The notes under the pieces: model-generated
The model's input: only the letters and a program-made list of their open reading frames with translations
Told to the model about the DNA's origin: nothing
The model's database searches: none
Position numbers and translations under genes: made by a program
Shown here: positions 37,913-46,521 of the stretch, one piece after another
Layout: every line of letters begins with the position of its first letter
Position numbering within the stretch: the stretch's first letter is position 1
Source: Gammaproteobacteria bacterium
GTDB taxonomy: Bacteria > Pseudomonadota > Gammaproteobacteria > GRL18
Assembly (NCBI GenBank): GCA_016744395.1
Contig: JADGEK010000010.1
Span: 1-62,255 of the forward strand
Length of the DNA stretch: 62,255 bases
Direction of reading: 5' to 3'

Positions 37913-39016
37913 TTATCCAACATTTGTCATTAATGTTTTCATTTTTTCAAGATTAGGGTTCAGTACAACCCCTTTTTCAGTCACAATTGCGTCAACCAAT
38001 TCTGCTGGTGTGACATCAAAAGCAGGGTTTCGGGCTTCTGCTCCTTTTGCAGCCACTTCTTTACCACTGAATCCTAGTACTTCCAGGGTTGAGCGCTCTT
38101 CAATAGGAATATCATCACCATCTGCTATATTCATATCAATTGTCGTGGTTGGTGCCGCTACCATGAATTTAATGCCATGGTGTCGTGCTAAAACGGCTAA
38201 AGCATAAGTACCAATTTTATTTGCAACATCACCATTAGAAGCAATTCTATCCGAACCGACAATGATCCATTTAATTGGGTTGTCAGTGGCTTGCGATGTT
38301 TTAATCATATGCGCTGCAGCGCCTTCAACTAATAAAGAAACAGGGATATCATCATGAACCATTTCCCAGGCAGTTAAGCGCGCGCCCTGGAGCCAGGGCC
38401 GTGTTTCATCAGCATAGACACAGCTGATTTTATCATGTCCATAAGCACTTCTTATTACCCCTAGAGCGGTGCCATAACCACCTGTTGCCAAAGCACCCGC
38501 ATTACAATGTGTCAACACAGCACACTTTTCTTCAATTAACTGGGCACCGAACTCCCCCATTTTGATGTTAGCCGCAATATCATCAGCATGTATTTGTTTA
38601 GCCAAGGACAATAAAGTGGCTATGGGATCATCAACCGCCAGCCCTTTAATGACTTCACGCATTAAATCAATTGCCCAAAATAAATTCACGGCCGTAGGAC
38701 GGGATTGTGCCAAGATTTGCAAATCTTCTTCAATGGCCTGTTTCCAAGTACCAGGATTCTCAGCAAAACGTTGTCTGGCAGCAATAACAATACCAAATGC
38801 CGCTGTAATACCAATTGCTGGTGCACCACGAACCACCATATCAGTAATGGCCTGAGCAACAGATTTCGCATTGTTCAGGCTAATATAGGTATATTCTGAA
38901 GGTAATAAGCGTTGATCCAACAATTGCAGAGTGTCATCTTGCCAAATAATGGGTTTTATTGAGTCATAATCTTTGTTGGTCATTAATATTGCCTTATTGT
39001 TAGATTGGATGGACAC
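37913..39016 (-). CDS. mtnA: S-methyl-5-thioribose-1-phosphate isomerase
   Basis: 367 residues. It isomerises methylthioribose 1-phosphate in the methionine salvage pathway. MVVRGAPAIGITAAFG, LTHCNAGALATGGYGTALG (with the catalytic Cys) and WIIVGSDRIASNGDVANKIGTY with the catalytic Asp are present. It is divergent from the methylthioadenosine deaminase gene across 90 bases, and gyrA follows 187 bases downstream. The rest of the salvage pathway is not in the window. Confidence 0.94.
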   Translation of the reverse strand: MSIQSNNKAILMTNKDYDSIKPIIWQDDTLQLLDQRLLPSEYTYISLNNAKSVAQAITDMVVRGAPAIGITAAFGIVIAARQRFAENPGTWKQAIEEDLQILAQSRPTAVNLFWAIDLMREVIKGLAVDDPIATLLSLAKQIHADDIAANIKMGEFGAQLIEEKCAVLTHCNAGALATGGYGTALGVIRSAYGHDKISCVYADETRPWLQGARLTAWEMVHDDIPVSLLVEGAAAHMIKTSQATDNPIKWIIVGSDRIASNGDVANKIGTYALAVLARHHGIKFMVAAPTTTIDMNIADGDDIPIEERSTLEVLGFSGKEVAAKGAEARNPAFDVTPAELVDAIVTEKGVVLNPNLEKMKTLMTNVG

Positions 39017-39106
39017 GAATTATCTTAAAATTGGTACTATTTTATAATCATTTTAATTAAAGAGGTATACTGAACAAAATTTATTTCAAAATACGAGGGT
39101 TTTCAT

Positions 39107-40414
39107 TTGTCATCTACCAGCATTCAACAAGTCGATTCAATCATTCATGCACATTGGATTATTCCTGTTGAACCCGATGAAACCGTTTATGAACATCATT
39201 CTCTTGTTATACAACAGGGGAAAATTCTTGACCTCTTACCGACCGAACGTTGTCTTAAAAAATATCAAAGTCAGACCATTCATGACTTAAAGTCACATGC
39301 TCTCATTCCAGGACTCATTAATACACACACCCATGCGGCCATGAGCATGATGCGCGGAATGGCCGATGATTTACCCCTAATGGAATGGCTTTCCGAACAT
39401 ATCTGGCCAGCAGAAGTAAAATGTGTAAATTATCAATATGTTAAAGACGGTACTGATCTGGCCATTGCCGAAATGCTTCGCGGTGGTACAACCACCTTCA
39501 ACGATATGTATTTTTTCCCTGATGCCGCTGCAAAATCAGCTGAGGAAGCCGGTATTCGAGTGTCATTAGGTCTGATAGTCATAGACTTTCCCTCAGCCTG
39601 GGCCAAGGACAGTGAAGAATACCTACACAAAGGTCTGCAACTTCACGAACAATACCGTCATCACCCACTTATCAGCACTGCCTTTGCTCCACATGCGCCT
39701 TATACTGTATCAGATGGTCCTCTTGAACAAGTAAAAATCTACGCTGAGAAACTAGACATTCCTATACATATCCACCTTCATGAAACCAAGGATGAAGTCA
39801 ATGATGCTGTAGCAAATACAGGCATGCGCCCAATCGAGCGGTTTAAAAAACTGGGTCTGTTATCCCCCTTATTAGTAACAGTCCACATGACGCAACTTGA
39901 AGATGATGAGATCAAGCAACTAAAAAGCCATGGAGTACATGTCGTCCATTGCCCTGAATCCAACATGAAATTAGCCAGTGGTTTTTGCCAAGTCGCAAAA
40001 TTAGACCAGAATAAAATTAATGTCGCCATCGGTACTGACGGTGCTGCCAGTAATAATGACCTGGACATGATCAGCGAAATGCGAAGTGCTGCTCTGCTTG
40101 CAAAGGCCGTCTCAGGTGACGCCTCAGCTATCCCTGCCCACACTGCATTAAAAATGGCCACTCTTAATGGGGCAAAAGCACTGGGGCTCGATGCAATCAC
40201 AGGATCACTGAGCAAAGGCAAAGCCGCAGACATCACAGCCATAGACCTCAATAGAATAGAAACCCAACCTGTCTACCACCCCATTTCACAGATTGTCTAT
40301 TCATCCAGTCGAGATCAAGTCACCGACGTATGGGTACAAGGCAAACACCTATTAAATAACCGCCAACTGACTACACTGGATGAGAAGAAGATAATTTTAA
40401 ATGTTGAATTATGA
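39107..40414 (+). CDS. mtaD: 5-methylthioadenosine / S-adenosylhomocysteine deaminase
   Basis: 435 residues, amidohydrolase superfamily (TRZ/ATZ group). NTHTHAAMSMMRGMADDLPLMEWL carries the first metal His pair, IHLHET the third His and GTDGAASNNDLDM the metal Asp. With mtnA next door, deamination of methylthioadenosine to methylthioinosine is the most likely reaction. The start is TTG: GAGGG lies 7 bases upstream and no ATG or GTG fits between it and the conserved N-terminus. The last codons (NVEL, stop) lie within an inverted-repeat element that begins at 40400. Confidence 0.9.
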   Translation: MSSTSIQQVDSIIHAHWIIPVEPDETVYEHHSLVIQQGKILDLLPTERCLKKYQSQTIHDLKSHALIPGLINTHTHAAMSMMRGMADDLPLMEWLSEHIWPAEVKCVNYQYVKDGTDLAIAEMLRGGTTTFNDMYFFPDAAAKSAEEAGIRVSLGLIVIDFPSAWAKDSEEYLHKGLQLHEQYRHHPLISTAFAPHAPYTVSDGPLEQVKIYAEKLDIPIHIHLHETKDEVNDAVANTGMRPIERFKKLGLLSPLLVTVHMTQLEDDEIKQLKSHGVHVVHCPESNMKLASGFCQVAKLDQNKINVAIGTDGAASNNDLDMISEMRSAALLAKAVSGDASAIPAHTALKMATLNGAKALGLDAITGSLSKGKAADITAIDLNRIETQPVYHPISQIVYSSSRDQVTDVWVQGKHLLNNRQLTTLDEKKIILNVEL

Positions 40415-40544
40415 TTTTATAATTCAATATTCAATATTCAAAGGAAAAATAAAACAAGCTCACTTTTAATTCCACAGTTCAATAGATATAATAATCTAAC
40501 AAAACCAATAACAGGCTTATCTTTTTTACCGTTAATTCAACATT
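40400..40544. repeat. Inverted-repeat element, copy A (MITE-like or RNA hairpin module)
   Basis: AATGTTGAATT (40400-40410) and its exact inverse AATTCAACATT (40534-40544) bound 145 bases that include the end of mtaD. The same 11-mer pair bounds 55019-55135. A 21-base stretch at the right end here (TTTTACCGTTAATTCAACAT plus T) matches the inverted left end of copy B at 20 of 21 positions. A further shared piece AATTCAATATTCAATATTC (40421-40439) is found in copy B with one change, at its outer left edge. Confidence 0.45.
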
Positions 40545-40558
40545 AAAAAAACAGGTGT

Positions 40559-41302
40559 ATGATGACAGCAGCTCAACAGACCAATGAATCGCAAGAGCAA
40601 TTTTCTAATGTTGATCCCCAGGAAGTCGCTAAATTTGAGGCGATGTCCACTCGTTGGTGGGATAAGGACGGTGAATTTAAACCATTACATGATTTGAATC
40701 CAGCTCGACTGTCATACATTAAACAGCGTGCAAATGGTTTAGAAGGCAAACAGGTGCTCGATGTTGGTTGTGGGGGTGGTATTTTATCTGAAAGCATGGC
40801 CAATGCAGGTGCCAATGTTACAGGTATTGATATGGGTGATGCTAATCTGACTATTGCACGGATGCACTTGTATGAGTCAGGTGAAAAAGTCACTTATAAA
40901 AAAATAACCGTAGAAGAGCTGGCGGAAGTAGAATCTGGTCAATACGATGTAGTCACTTGTCTTGAAATGCTTGAACATGTACCCGATCCTGGCTCTATCA
41001 TTAATGCCTGTCGAAAACTGGCTAAACCTGAAGGCCATGTCTTTTTCTCAACTGTCAATCGAAATGCCAAATCTTATGCCATGGCAATCATAGGGGCGGA
41101 ATATATTATGAAATTGTTGCCCAAAGGAACACATGATTTTAAGAAATTCATACGCCCAGCAGAAATGGATCAATGGATACGTGCAGCCGAACTTAAAACC
41201 CAGCACATTTCAGGCATGACCTACAATCCATTAACAGGGCATTGTGCACTCAGTAATAATGTTGATATTAACTATCTTATCCATGCCTGCCACATCGACT
41301 GA
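40559..41302 (+). CDS. ubiG: Bifunctional ubiquinone biosynthesis O-methyltransferase UbiG
   Basis: 247 residues. It performs both O-methylations of ubiquinone synthesis. [34 protein letters not shown] is the diagnostic N-terminus; [15 protein letters not shown] (SAM motif I), MLEHVPDP and the membrane-binding region after about 165 follow. Two adjacent ATG codons start the frame (40559 and 40562); AGGTG precedes them and either could be used. The HAD phosphatase follows after 8 bases, as in Pseudomonas. Confidence 0.96.
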   Translation: MMTAAQQTNESQEQFSNVDPQEVAKFEAMSTRWWDKDGEFKPLHDLNPARLSYIKQRANGLEGKQVLDVGCGGGILSESMANAGANVTGIDMGDANLTIARMHLYESGEKVTYKKITVEELAEVESGQYDVVTCLEMLEHVPDPGSIINACRKLAKPEGHVFFSTVNRNAKSYAMAIIGAEYIMKLLPKGTHDFKKFIRPAEMDQWIRAAELKTQHISGMTYNPLTGHCALSNNVDINYLIHACHID

Positions 41303-41310
41303 AAACACCT

Positions 41311-41958
41311 ATGATAAAAGCTGTTCTTTTTGATCTAGATGGCACCTTTGCCGACACTGCACCTGATTTGGCTGCAGCACTGAATCAGGTGTTATCAGAA
41401 GAAGGTAAACCCACACTCCCCTTTGAAATAATACGTCCAGTCGTCTCACATGGCGGCATTGCACTTATTAAACTTGGCTTTAAGTTTAGCGAGCAACATA
41501 TTGAATTTGAACGACTAAGATTGAGATTGCTTGAGATATACGAAAATAATATCAATACCTTAACCACTGTTTTTGATGGTATAGAGACACTATTAGAGAC
41601 ACTTGAAGCAAAGCAGATTGCCTGGGGAATTGTGACCAATAAGCCAGGATGGTTAACCGATCCCTTAATGGAGCAAATGGGCTATTCCAGTCGCGCTGCG
41701 ACCATTGTCAGCGGTGATACCACTGAAGAAAGAAAACCACACCCTGAACCACTATTTTATGCTTGTCGAGAAATCGATATTTTACCCGCAGAGTGTCTGT
41801 ATGTCGGTGATGCAGAGCGAGATATTATTGCAGGCAATGCAGCAGGAATGGTCACTTTAACGGCACTATTTGGTTACATTGAACCCAATGATACACCCGA
41901 AAACTGGGGAGCCAATGCCATGATCAACCACCCCAAAGACATTGAAAAATACCTATAG
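41311..41958 (+). CDS. HAD family phosphatase, phosphoglycolate / MurNAc-6-phosphate phosphatase type
   Basis: 215 residues. HAD motifs: FDLDGTFADTAPDL (nucleophile Asp8 and acid Asp10), IVTNKP, RKPHPEPL and YVGDAERDI, with a helical cap. It is close to phosphoglycolate phosphatase. In Pseudomonas the gene in this position after ubiG encodes MupP, which dephosphorylates MurNAc 6-phosphate in peptidoglycan recycling; by gene order that is the best guess, but substrate cannot be read from motifs. The second aspartate and Thr9/Phe10 spacing look normal. Confidence 0.85.
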   Translation: MIKAVLFDLDGTFADTAPDLAAALNQVLSEEGKPTLPFEIIRPVVSHGGIALIKLGFKFSEQHIEFERLRLRLLEIYENNINTLTTVFDGIETLLETLEAKQIAWGIVTNKPGWLTDPLMEQMGYSSRAATIVSGDTTEERKPHPEPLFYACREIDILPAECLYVGDAERDIIAGNAAGMVTLTALFGYIEPNDTPENWGANAMINHPKDIEKYL

Positions 41959-41987
41959 AGAGATAATTTTAAATCTGGTATCTTTCG

Positions 41988-42209
41988 TTACTCAAACGTT
42001 TCATTCACCGTTTTCTTTGAATCTTCGTATATTTTCTTACTCTTTTTACTCACATCATCCTGAAATTCTTCAAACCTTTTATTAAAATCAGTCATACTGG
42101 TTTTTTCAGCGAAAGGATTGCTCAAAATGGGTTTGTCTTTGCCTAAATTGACACCAGCGCCTAAGCCGATGATTCCGCCAATTAGTAAGCCTAATATTAA
42201 ATCTTTCAT
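41988..42209 (-). CDS. Small membrane-associated protein, YtxH-like
   Basis: 73 residues, on the strand opposite to its neighbours. An N-terminal glycine-rich membrane helix (DLILGLLIGGIIGLGAGVNLG, first 22 residues) is followed by a charged helical tail (FNKRFEEFQDDVSKKSKKIYEDSKKTVN) of the type seen in YtxH-like stress proteins. A ribosome binding site AGAGTTTAA-like stretch is weak. Similarity is only general, so the name is provisional. It separates the ubiG-HAD pair from the squalene genes. Confidence 0.55.
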   Translation of the reverse strand: MKDLILGLLIGGIIGLGAGVNLGKDKPILSNPFAEKTSMTDFNKRFEEFQDDVSKKSKKIYEDSKKTVNETFE

Positions 42210-42385
42210 TTAAACTCTACCTCAGTAATACCGCAAACAAATTAAATCTGATGATTAATGGAGAAACAGTCAGATAATTGTATAGAACATCAATATTATA
42301 GTTATTTTAAGAAGATTGAAGTATATTACACATTAGTTAAAGAAGTGTACCTAATTCTTTATTTATTAACTCTATTTACCCTTTT

Positions 42386-43285
42386 ATGTTAACTTCTGAT
42401 CAAAAAACCACAAATGCTTATAAATATTGCTTAACAATTGCTAAAGGGCATTATGAAAATTTTCCTGTGGCATCTCACCTATTAGCTAAAAAACTGCGTT
42501 ACCCCATCAGTGCTGTTTATACCTTTGCCCGAACTGCAGATGATTTTGCAGATGAAGGAAATATAAGTCAACAGGATCGCTTCATAGCACTTGATGACTA
42601 CACATCAGAACTCAATAATATAAAAAACTCATTAGAGCGATATCAACAGAATAAAGAATCCCGTTTTTTTCATCACAGTGATAATTTACTCTTTATCGCT
42701 TTAGCCGATACCATACACCAATTTAAAATCCCCATAGAGCTGTTCCATGATTTGCTTACAGCATTCAAAAAAGACATTATCACCAGTCGCTATCAGACCT
42801 TTAATGAAGTCTTAGCCTATTGCCGTTTAAGTGCCAACCCAGTGGGCAGGATTATGCTTTATTTAAACAAAAGTGCCACACAAGCAAACCTGCTCAATTC
42901 AGATGCCATTTGTACAGGCCTACAACTAATCAATTTTTATCAAGACATTGCCCAAGATATCGATGAAAATGATCGTCTGTACCTACCCCTTGAAGAACTA
43001 GCACAATATAACCTCTCAGTGAGCGATATTAGAAATCACATTAATAATCATAATACCAAGGCATTTTTCACATTCCAATTACAGCGAACAATCAAACTAT
43101 ACGAATCAGGCCAACCCTTATTTGCTCAATTGACAGGACGGTTCGCCATTGAAATACGAATGATTTATAGAGGTGGACAGTTAGTCTTAGAAAAACTTGC
43201 CCAAAACAACACGTCCATCTATCAACGCCCCCGTCTGAATCGTATAGATAAACTTAAAATAATATGGCATAGCTTCTTTTCTTAA
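42386..43285 (+). CDS. hpnC: Hydroxysqualene synthase HpnC
   Basis: 299 residues, trans-isoprenyl diphosphate synthase fold (squalene/phytoene synthase family). The first aspartate motif is TADDFADE (about 51-58), the second NFYQDIAQDIDENDRLYLP (about 186-204); RLSANPVGRIML matches the family signature. In the HpnCDE route HpnC converts presqualene diphosphate to hydroxysqualene. Two other members, hpnD and hpnE, lie 2.3 kb downstream on the same strand, so the trio is split by two foreign genes. No squalene-hopene cyclase gene is in the window. Confidence 0.88.
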   Translation: MLTSDQKTTNAYKYCLTIAKGHYENFPVASHLLAKKLRYPISAVYTFARTADDFADEGNISQQDRFIALDDYTSELNNIKNSLERYQQNKESRFFHHSDNLLFIALADTIHQFKIPIELFHDLLTAFKKDIITSRYQTFNEVLAYCRLSANPVGRIMLYLNKSATQANLLNSDAICTGLQLINFYQDIAQDIDENDRLYLPLEELAQYNLSVSDIRNHINNHNTKAFFTFQLQRTIKLYESGQPLFAQLTGRFAIEIRMIYRGGQLVLEKLAQNNTSIYQRPRLNRIDKLKIIWHSFFS

Positions 43286-43388
43286 ACATATACTTGCCTT
43301 TAACCTCACAAATGCAGACAATACATACACTATCCAAAGCCTTAATTCTCATTTTTTTAATTTTCATTCAGAATTTAAAATTATCTAT

Positions 43389-45014
43389 ATGACACTGATA
43401 AAAAATTTTATAAATTCAACCACAACAGTCCGTAATAGACTGACTCGTGATATTACACTACTGGTATTACTTTTAATTTCTTTGTTTGTTGTTCTTTCCT
43501 ATCTTTATTCAAAACAAGTACAGGATGATATCACTCAAGCCATTATTTCAGCAGCTGAAGAGATGGTAATTGATAAAAATCATCAGATATTCAATCCCAT
43601 CAGTAATAATTTAACCTTGTCTAGAAAATGGGCACAACTTGAACAGCTCAATACAACAAAACAAAATGTTTTTAACAAACGTTTCATTCCAATATTAGAA
43701 ACATTGCCACAAATATCATCGGTTATTTTGGCATCATCCGAAGGCAATGAGTACTTTTTTACTCGTCAAGATGAAAACTGGCTTTCAAGGCACACTAACC
43801 CTGAACAATACGGTGACGGCATCGTTCATTGGCAGCTTTGGAGCAGTAATAACAGTCTCATCAAAGAGTGGGAAGAAGACACTGATTATCAACCGCATGA
43901 ACGCCCATGGTATCAACTGGGCCTAAAAACAAATGAAGAAAACCCTATTCTTTGGACAACACCTTACAGTTTCTATACGCAGCAAATCCCGGGAGTAACG
44001 GGAGTAACCAGCTGGAAAGACGAGATAAAAACGACTTATGTACTGGCTTTTGACGTATCACTTGCAGACATTGCACAGTCACTATCAAATAATAGCATTG
44101 GCAAAAAAGATATTTCCTATTTAATCAGCCCAAGTGGTGAAGTCATTTTACCCCCTGGACATAAACACATTGTTAAAGGCGCAGGCAATAAAGGCAGTTT
44201 ATATGTACCTGGAGATGCTAATAGTAACTATGTCATCTTTGATTCGGTCAACAATTGGTTAAAGAATAAGAGCCTTCTGGATAAGCCCAGTAGCTTTTCA
44301 CGAAATGGAATCCTCTGGTGGTATAAAATATTTCCACTCGATACCTATCAAAACTCAATCTACGCAGGTGTCATTGTTCCAGAAAAAGAACTTTTTGATA
44401 TTATCAATGAAAATATTACCTTTATCCTCACTGGAATTGCTTTTCTGATCATTATTGCTGTTGGTATGGCTAATATTTTAGTTAAAAAATATGCACATCA
44501 GCTTAAGGATGTCCCAAAAACCAGTATTCTTGCTCAAGATTTTACCAATGAAATTTATGAACTACTTCGTCTAGGTGAGAGTGAAACTCTTGAATTTAAA
44601 TCAACAATGAGGAAAAACCTTAAAACAGGAAAAAATGGCAAGGAAATCGAAATTGCCTGGCTCAAGGGACTGGTCGGTTTTATGAATACCCATGGAGGCA
44701 TTCTTTTAATCGGCGTTGATGATGATGCCAATATTCTTGGCATTGAAGAAGATGAGTTTGATAATGAAGACAAAATTCTTCTGCACTTCAAAAATTTGTT
44801 GAGCCAACATATTGGCCTGGAGTTCTCAAACTCTATCAATTTAATCATTAATCAAATTGAAGGTAAAACCATACTCGTTATTGAATGTGAACGAGCTGAA
44901 CGCCCGACCTTTTTATACAACAAAAATAATGAAGATTTTTACATCAGAAGTGGCCCTGCAAGTGTCAAGCTCAGTGTCAGCAAAGTGCTAAAATACGTTC
45001 GAAATCGATACTAA
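43389..45014 (+). CDS. Membrane sensor with a periplasmic Cache domain and a cytoplasmic AlbA_2 (Schlafen-type) domain
   Basis: 541 residues. Membrane helix 1 at about 22-40 (ITLLVLLLISLFVVLSYLYS), a periplasmic part of about 295 residues, membrane helix 2 at about 340-362 (FILTGIAFLIIIAVGMANIL), then a cytoplasmic domain. The periplasmic part carries dCache-like features: ERPWYQLGL, WTTPYSFYTQQIPGVTGV, YVLAFDVSLADI. The cytoplasmic part starts with ESETLEFKSTMRKNL and has GFMNTHGGILLIGVDDDANILGI, the AlbA_2 (formerly AAA_4) nucleic-acid-binding domain. It ends with FYIRSGPASVKLS. I see no kinase, GGDEF or methyl-accepting domain, so the AlbA_2 domain is the only visible output. It lies between hpnC and hpnD. 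Confidence 0.8.
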   Translation: MTLIKNFINSTTTVRNRLTRDITLLVLLLISLFVVLSYLYSKQVQDDITQAIISAAEEMVIDKNHQIFNPISNNLTLSRKWAQLEQLNTTKQNVFNKRFIPILETLPQISSVILASSEGNEYFFTRQDENWLSRHTNPEQYGDGIVHWQLWSSNNSLIKEWEEDTDYQPHERPWYQLGLKTNEENPILWTTPYSFYTQQIPGVTGVTSWKDEIKTTYVLAFDVSLADIAQSLSNNSIGKKDISYLISPSGEVILPPGHKHIVKGAGNKGSLYVPGDANSNYVIFDSVNNWLKNKSLLDKPSSFSRNGILWWYKIFPLDTYQNSIYAGVIVPEKELFDIINENITFILTGIAFLIIIAVGMANILVKKYAHQLKDVPKTSILAQDFTNEIYELLRLGESETLEFKSTMRKNLKTGKNGKEIEIAWLKGLVGFMNTHGGILLIGVDDDANILGIEEDEFDNEDKILLHFKNLLSQHIGLEFSNSINLIINQIEGKTILVIECERAERPTFLYNKNNEDFYIRSGPASVKLSVSKVLKYVRNRY

Positions 45015-45048
45015 AATAATCCATTGAGACAAGGCTAGCATTGTCTCA

Positions 45049-45321
45049 CTATTCATCAATTTCTTCAAAATCCATCTGTATGCCTACTGCCATACCTGCT
45101 CTAGAAAATTTACCATGGTATTTACGTGCCTTTTCAAGATCATTGGTTTTTTTGATGACCACACGGCCTGAGGAACCCTTAAAGAATTTGTTCTCAATTT
45201 CATCAATTTTAAGACGAGTAATATTCACCAGATTTGACATAACCTGATGTTTTTCAAATCCAGTGATAATTTCACCCATAAAAACAACTGAGTAATTGAC
45301 CTCTTTATCAACTGCTGACAT
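45049..45321 (-). CDS. Small cytoplasmic protein, stand-alone copy of the domain in the 1008-residue protein
   Basis: 90 residues. Residues about 9-85 align over almost their whole length with residues 6-78 of the protein at 9731: Y-S-V-V-F-x-G-E-I-x-x-GFEKHQV, NITR, NKFFKG, VVI, A, and RAGM. About a third of the positions are identical. No membrane segment, no cysteine. AAGGG before the start gives a good ribosome binding site. It is convergent with the Cache-AlbA_2 gene and divergent from hpnD. The function of the domain is not known to me; similar short segments occur at the N-termini of assorted membrane proteins in Proteobacteria. Confidence 0.75.
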   Translation of the reverse strand: MSAVDKEVNYSVVFMGEIITGFEKHQVMSNLVNITRLKIDEIENKFFKGSSGRVVIKKTNDLEKARKYHGKFSRAGMAVGIQMDFEEIDE

Positions 45322-45600
45322 GATTTGTACCCTTATAATTGACGAAAATAATCTAGAATCTGTTGTCTATTACTATTCATAAAAAAAGTAAAATACGCAT
45401 TAACTGTAATAAATCACTTTTGATTTTTAGCTTTAGACTAATGATCATAGCTCCAAGAATACTGACTGTCTTTTCTCTATAGTAAACAGCCATTACTCAC
45501 TTTATAATAGTACAATAAATTATTAATTAATGTGAAAATATCGTAATTTTTCATAATTTATCTTTTTTATTGACAGTTTAGAGCAAAGATTGAAACAGAT

Positions 45601-46473
45601 ATGACTCCAGATGAATATTGTCAGGGAAAAACACAACAAAGTGGATCAAGTTTTTACTACAGTTTTTTATTTTTAAACAACACTCAAAGACAAGCAATGA
45701 CAGCATTGTATGCTTATTGCCGTGAAGTCGATGATATTGCTGATGAATGTACAGACGCGTCTATAGCAGCCAGTAAATTAAATTGGTGGCGCAATGAAAT
45801 TCATAATTTATTCAATGGCAATCCCACTCATCCTGTCACTCTGGCTTTACAAACAGCCCTTGAACATTATCCCCTGCAAAAAGAATATTTACTAGAACTC
45901 ATTTCAGGTATGGAAATGGATCTTCATACCGTAAGTTATCATTCTTTCAATGAACTCTCTTTATATTGTTACCGTGCTGCTGGCGTAGTTGGACTGCTTA
46001 CTATCGAAGTTTTAGGATACGAAACAAATAGTGCTAAAGAAAGCGGCACTATTGAATACGCTAAAAACCTTGGCATCGCTTTACAATTGATTAATATATT
46101 AAGAGATATCAAAGAAGATGCTGGACGTGGTCGTTTTTATATACCACAAGATGAATTAAAACAATTTGGTGTCACAACAGCCATGCTCCTCAATGGACAG
46201 AACAGCAAAGAAACACAAGCTCTATTTTCACACCAGGCCAACAGGGCCAAACACTATTATGAAAAAGCCTTCAAGGCCATTGAACCCAATGATCGTTATA
46301 ATCAAAGAACGGGCATTATCATGGCTGAGATCTATTTAGCCTTATTAAAAAAAATAGAGTCTGAGAACTATCCTGTATTAGAGAAACGCGTCAGTATTGC
46401 CAAGTTAAAAAAACTCTGGATAGCCTGGACAACCGCACGTCGTGAATTTAAACTGTCACAAAAAAAGAACTAG
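45601..46473 (+). CDS. hpnD: Presqualene diphosphate synthase HpnD
   Basis: 290 residues, squalene/phytoene synthase family. SFYYSFLFLNNTQRQAMTALYAYCREVDDIADE contains the first aspartate motif (REVDDIADE), and LRDIKEDAGRGRFYIPQDEL the second; the YRAAGVVGLL segment is typical. HpnD condenses two farnesyl diphosphate molecules to presqualene diphosphate. It is 48 bases before hpnE. The 279-base upstream gap, AT-rich, contains a TATAAT near 45510 and no gene. Confidence 0.9.
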   Translation: MTPDEYCQGKTQQSGSSFYYSFLFLNNTQRQAMTALYAYCREVDDIADECTDASIAASKLNWWRNEIHNLFNGNPTHPVTLALQTALEHYPLQKEYLLELISGMEMDLHTVSYHSFNELSLYCYRAAGVVGLLTIEVLGYETNSAKESGTIEYAKNLGIALQLINILRDIKEDAGRGRFYIPQDELKQFGVTTAMLLNGQNSKETQALFSHQANRAKHYYEKAFKAIEPNDRYNQRTGIIMAEIYLALLKKIESENYPVLEKRVSIAKLKKLWIAWTTARREFKLSQKKN

Positions 46474-46521
46474 CATCCTTTTAGAAAGCAAGGCTAAAGA
46501 GAGGGGGCTAAGCACTTAAAA

